Shown here in pieces: positions 61,481-64,000 of a stretch of DNA of 64,000 nt. Numbering within the stretch: position 1 is the stretch's first letter; each line of letters starts with the position of its first letter. The notes beneath the pieces are model-generated. The model saw nothing but the letters and a program-made list of their open reading frames with translations, did not search any database and was not told the DNA's origin. The DNA comes from Verrucomicrobium sp. BvORR034 (GTDB lineage Bacteria; Verrucomicrobiota; Verrucomicrobiia; Verrucomicrobiales; Verrucomicrobiaceae), in NCBI RefSeq assembly GCF_000739635.1, contig NZ_BATQ01000049.1, forward strand, positions 62,001 to 126,000, given 5' to 3'. The position numbers were made by a program, and so were the translations under genes.

Positions 61481-61509
61481 TTGCTCGACAGCTTTGTAAC
61501 TTGTATGAT
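61481..61509 (+). promoter_or_regulatory. Sigma-70-type promoter of the terB operon
   Basis: TTGCTC (61481-61486) and TATGAT (61504-61509) are separated by exactly 17 bases in an AT-rich stretch. Initiation would fall near 61516, only about eight bases before the terB ATG at 61524, and no Shine-Dalgarno sequence is visible there, so the leader would be very short. Confidence 0.65.
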
Positions 61510-61523
61510 GAAGTCATACACAC

Positions 61524-61979
61524 ATGAGCTTCTGGGACAATCTTAAAGACAAAGTGGCCGGGATGAACGCATCCCTGCAGACGAACATCAGCAAGTTCAA
61601 AAATGCCGAGTTTGCGAGCGGGACCATGGCCATGTGCGCCATGATCGCGGCTGCAGACGGCACGATCAGTGGTCAGGAGAAGGGCAAGATCGCCACTCTG
61701 ATCACGAACAACGAGATGCTCAAGATTTTCCCGGCCGCCGAATTGAAGCAGAAGTTTGATCACTTCTGCGACAAGATGACTGCCGACTACGACTTTGGCA
61801 AAGTCGAGGCCATCCAGGCGATCGCCAAGCTCAAGAGCAAGCCTGATCAGGCCCGCGCGGTGATTCAAATTGGCATCATCATTGGCGGTGCGGACGGCAA
61901 CTTTGATTCTGACGAGAAAAAGGCTGTCAAAGAAGCCTGTTCTGCTGTCGGCATCAGCCCAGCAGATTTCGATCTCTAG
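61524..61979 (+). CDS. terB: TerB-family tellurite-resistance/stress protein
   Basis: The 151-residue cytoplasmic helical protein is close to the classical TerB pattern: MSFWDNLKDKVAGMN, then ISKFKNAEFASGTMAMCAMI and AAADGTISGQEKGKI (acidic metal-binding helix), MLKIFPAAELKQKFDHFCDK, AIAKLKSKPDQARAVIQIGI and GGADGNFDSDEKKAVKEACS (second metal site). TerB sits at the membrane with TerC in other bacteria and binds divalent metal. Here it leads an operon followed by TerA-like and TerD proteins. The start is fixed by the family N-terminus and by the promoter just upstream. Confidence 0.93.
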   Translation: MSFWDNLKDKVAGMNASLQTNISKFKNAEFASGTMAMCAMIAAADGTISGQEKGKIATLITNNEMLKIFPAAELKQKFDHFCDKMTADYDFGKVEAIQAIAKLKSKPDQARAVIQIGIIIGGADGNFDSDEKKAVKEACSAVGISPADFDL

Positions 61980-62062
61980 ATCGGATCAGGCAAGTTTCTT
62001 TCGGGGAGGTCCTTGTGACCTCCTTCAGTTGACCCTCCACGCAACGGACTTTACCAGTTCCG

Positions 62063-63370
62063 ATGACTCCCCTTGCGCGCGGCCAAAAATCCACCCTTTC
62101 CAGCCTAGGCGTTGGAATTTCAGGGTTGAAAGTTCAGGTGACCCTGCGTGTCCCGGCACCTTCGACGGTTGATTTGAGCTGTTTTGGACTTGATTCCCAG
62201 GGGCGTCTTTCAGACGAGCGCTACTTCGTATTCTACAATCAGCCAGCATCGCCTTGTGGCTCCATCCGGGCCAAAGGGGCAGCTGGCAGCGTGGATCAAA
62301 CGTTTGAGTTGAATCTTGCGGGTCTGCCCGCCGGGATCAAAAGGCTGGTATTCACCGCCGCGATTGATGGCGCTGCCACCATGAAGGACATTTCCACCGG
62401 GTATGTCCAGGTGGGGGATTTCAGCAGGACGGCTGCGGAATTTCGCCTCCAGCCCACGGACTACGCAGGGGAAAAAGCCCTGATGCTGATCGAGCTCTAC
62501 TGGAAGGATGAGTGGCGACTCGCTGCAACTGGCCAGGGTTTCAATGGGGGCCTGGCTGCCCTGCTCAAGCACTTTGGTGGTGAGGTGGCGGAGGAGAAAC
62601 AGAAACCTGCCGCTGTCGCGCCTGTTTCAATGGCCGCGCCCGTGCCTCCACCTTTGCCGGCGAAAGTGTCCCTGTCCAAAATCACGTTGACCAAACCCGG
62701 GCAGACCCATCGCGTCTCGTTGGAAAAGGGCGCTGGAGCCCCCGCCAAGCTGATCGTCAAGGCGAGCTGGACGGACAATGGCGATGACTCCGACAGCAAT
62801 GATGACCTGGACCTGCGGGTGGGCATGCTGCTGCCTGACGGGCGCATGAAGTTCATCCAGGCACCCGATTTCGCGGGTAGTTTTGACGCCATGCCATTCG
62901 CCCGCCATCTGGGTGATGTGACGGTGGCTTCACTCAATGCCCCCGCCACCGAGACCGTAGAAGTGAATCCGGCAATTGCCCAGCGCATGGGCGGCAGGGT
63001 GGGCATGGTGTTCAGCGTTTATTCCGCCGTGTCCAACGGCGCAGTTTCCGTGGCGTCTCTCCGCCCCATTATGAAGATGGAATACGGAAACCAGGTGGTG
63101 GAATGCGCCTTTGACTTCATGAAAATTGCTGCGTCGAAGGATGACACGGTGTACAGCTACGTCATCGGTTTGGCCGTGATAGACGCCGAGGGTATTACCC
63201 TTGAACCTTCCGGCCTCACTTCTCTGCCTGGCAGCGAGAATACTCCCTGGCTTCAGTGGACGCCACAGGGTGGGTTGAATGCCACGATGGACGGCCCCGC
63301 GGTCTTCAAAGGCAGCCTTGCCGGCAAGGCGGCGTCGTTCAACAAAAACAATCCGCGACGGTACATCTGA
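62063..63370 (+). CDS. TerA-like protein with two TerD-type domains
   Basis: The product is 435 residues. The N-terminal domain (about 1-175) shows the TerD-like pattern LARGQKSTLSSLGVG, LSCFGLDSQGRLSDERYFVF, then YNQPASPCGSIRAKG, FELNLAGLPAGIKRLVFTAA and WRLAATGQGFNGGLAALLKH. After a Pro/Ala linker (175-200) comes a second module with ASWTDNGDDSDSNDDLDLRV, an acidic calcium-type DLDL loop, and GVLLPDG-like strands as in TerA. TerD-type domains bind calcium and assemble with TerB and TerC in stress or phage-resistance complexes. It lies 83 bases after terB and 75 before terD. TerA is the best match by layout. Confidence 0.82.
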   Translation: MTPLARGQKSTLSSLGVGISGLKVQVTLRVPAPSTVDLSCFGLDSQGRLSDERYFVFYNQPASPCGSIRAKGAAGSVDQTFELNLAGLPAGIKRLVFTAAIDGAATMKDISTGYVQVGDFSRTAAEFRLQPTDYAGEKALMLIELYWKDEWRLAATGQGFNGGLAALLKHFGGEVAEEKQKPAAVAPVSMAAPVPPPLPAKVSLSKITLTKPGQTHRVSLEKGAGAPAKLIVKASWTDNGDDSDSNDDLDLRVGMLLPDGRMKFIQAPDFAGSFDAMPFARHLGDVTVASLNAPATETVEVNPAIAQRMGGRVGMVFSVYSAVSNGAVSVASLRPIMKMEYGNQVVECAFDFMKIAASKDDTVYSYVIGLAVIDAEGITLEPSGLTSLPGSENTPWLQWTPQGGLNATMDGPAVFKGSLAGKAASFNKNNPRRYI

Positions 63371-63445
63371 TTTTGAACCGATCATCGTGTTATCGGTCCT
63401 ACAGTTTCCTCAAAAAGAAGACCAAACCATACATCCATACAAACC

Positions 63446-64000
63446 ATGGCAATCTCACTTAGCAAAGGCGGCAACGTATCCCTCTCCAAGACGGCTCCTG
63501 GTCTGACAAACATCCTGATCGGCCTTGGCTGGGATGCCCGCTCCACGGACGGTGCTGGTTTTGACCTTGACGCAAGCGCATTCCTCCTCACTCCGGATGG
63601 CAAGGTGCGCAGCGATGCCGATTTCATCTTCTTCAACCAGAAGGAATCCGCGGACGGTTCGGTCAAACATCTGGGCGACAACACCACGGGTGCTGGCGAC
63701 GGCGATGACGAAGTGGTCAAGGTCAACCTTGCTGGCGTTCCCGCAGACGTGGACAAGGTCGCTGTTTCCGTGACCATTCATGATGCCGAAGCCCGCAAAC
63801 AGAACTTCGGCATGGTGAGCCAGGCCTTCGTTCGCGTCGTCAATGAAGCCGACGGCACGGAGATCGTGCGTTATGATCTGAGCGAAGACTTCAGCGTTGA
63901 GACCGCACTGGTCTTCGGTGAAGTGTACCGTCACAGCGGCGAGTGGAAATTCCGCGCTGTGGGTCAGGGCTTCCAGGGTGGCCTTGGGGCCATGGCCAAG
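63446..64000 (+). CDS. terD: TerD-family protein (3' end beyond window)
   Basis: The frame is open from ATG 63446 to the window end (185 codons, no stop). It matches TerD closely: [40 protein letters not shown] (calcium-binding DLD), [71 protein letters not shown] and [17 protein letters not shown]. TerD proteins are usually about 192 residues, so only a few residues are likely missing. It is the third gene of the terB operon; further ter genes probably follow. Confidence 0.95.
   Translation, partial: MAISLSKGGNVSLSKTAPGLTNILIGLGWDARSTDGAGFDLDASAFLLTPDGKVRSDADFIFFNQKESADGSVKHLGDNTTGAGDGDDEVVKVNLAGVPADVDKVAVSVTIHDAEARKQNFGMVSQAFVRVVNEADGTEIVRYDLSEDFSVETALVFGEVYRHSGEWKFRAVGQGFQGGLGAMAK

Noticed and set aside
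1-64000. tRNA or rRNA genes
   Set aside because: A few TTCGAATCC-like strings occur (for example near 8513) but they lie inside coding regions and no cloverleaf or acceptor stem could be formed around them.

Overview
The window is about 64 kb of GC-rich DNA from a Gram-negative bacterium. It carries lipid A synthesis (lpxB), a TonB-dependent outer-membrane receptor, a LolA-like protein and a lipoprotein L,D-transpeptidase. The mix of other gene types points to a member of the Verrucomicrobiota, close to Verrucomicrobium or Prosthecobacter: a Ser/Thr kinase fused to PEGA and sulfatase-modifying-factor domains, secreted sulfatase, SGNH, ThuA and ceramidase-like enzymes, and PHP-type PolX. This is inference from gene content only; no rRNA or other marker gene is present, and I saw no tRNA, rRNA, CRISPR, prophage or intact insertion sequence.

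Layout. 1-14 kb holds the end of a Gfo/Idh/MocA oxidoreductase, lpxB, a membrane-anchored pseudo-peptidase, polyprenyl-phosphate and GT39-like glycosyltransferases, a LolA-like protein, the kinase/PEGA/FGE fusion, a triple palindromic repeat array, an L,D-transpeptidase, a processive GT2, a CYTH phosphatase and small membrane or secreted proteins. 14-18 kb holds TerC, the RecD2 helicase, an AbrB-antitoxin/Doc-toxin module with a palindromic operator, an H-type lectin and a rhodanese. 18.9-38 kb is a large signal-transduction island. It contains two single-domain response regulators, a plus-strand operon cheW-cheR(TPR)-cheW-cheB-receiver/kinase, and a minus-strand operon TonB receptor-YfiR-CHASE8 chemoreceptor-CheA/receiver-receiver/PP2C, followed by two more histidine kinases. 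38-41 kb is the ilvB-ilvN acetolactate synthase operon, interrupted by a four-helix-bundle (S23) gene with inverted A/T-rich flanks. 41-46.5 kb holds PolX, a ceramidase-like protein, an arginine-deiminase-fold enzyme and a YbaK deacylase. 46.5-50.8 kb is a lysine-catabolism operon whose first gene, lysine 6-aminotransferase, has a frameshift. 50.8-61.4 kb is a secreted-hydrolase region: beta-helix protein, GH-A glycosidase, double SGNH hydrolase, two ThuA proteins, YceI and sulfatase. 61.5-64 kb begins a terB-terA-terD operon that runs off the window.

The most interesting system is the 25.2-33.7 kb operon read with its neighbour at 20.2-25.1 kb. It encodes a possible complete path from outer membrane (TonB receptor) through periplasm (YfiR) to an inner-membrane chemoreceptor carrying the CHASE8-type domain normally found in the YfiR-controlled cyclase YfiN, then CheA, then two outputs (a PP2C phosphatase and a histidine kinase) that share the same receiver-plus-linker front end. 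No flagellar genes are present, so this looks like an alternative-function chemosensory system. The YfiR-to-chemoreceptor link is inferred from domain content and gene order and has not been demonstrated.
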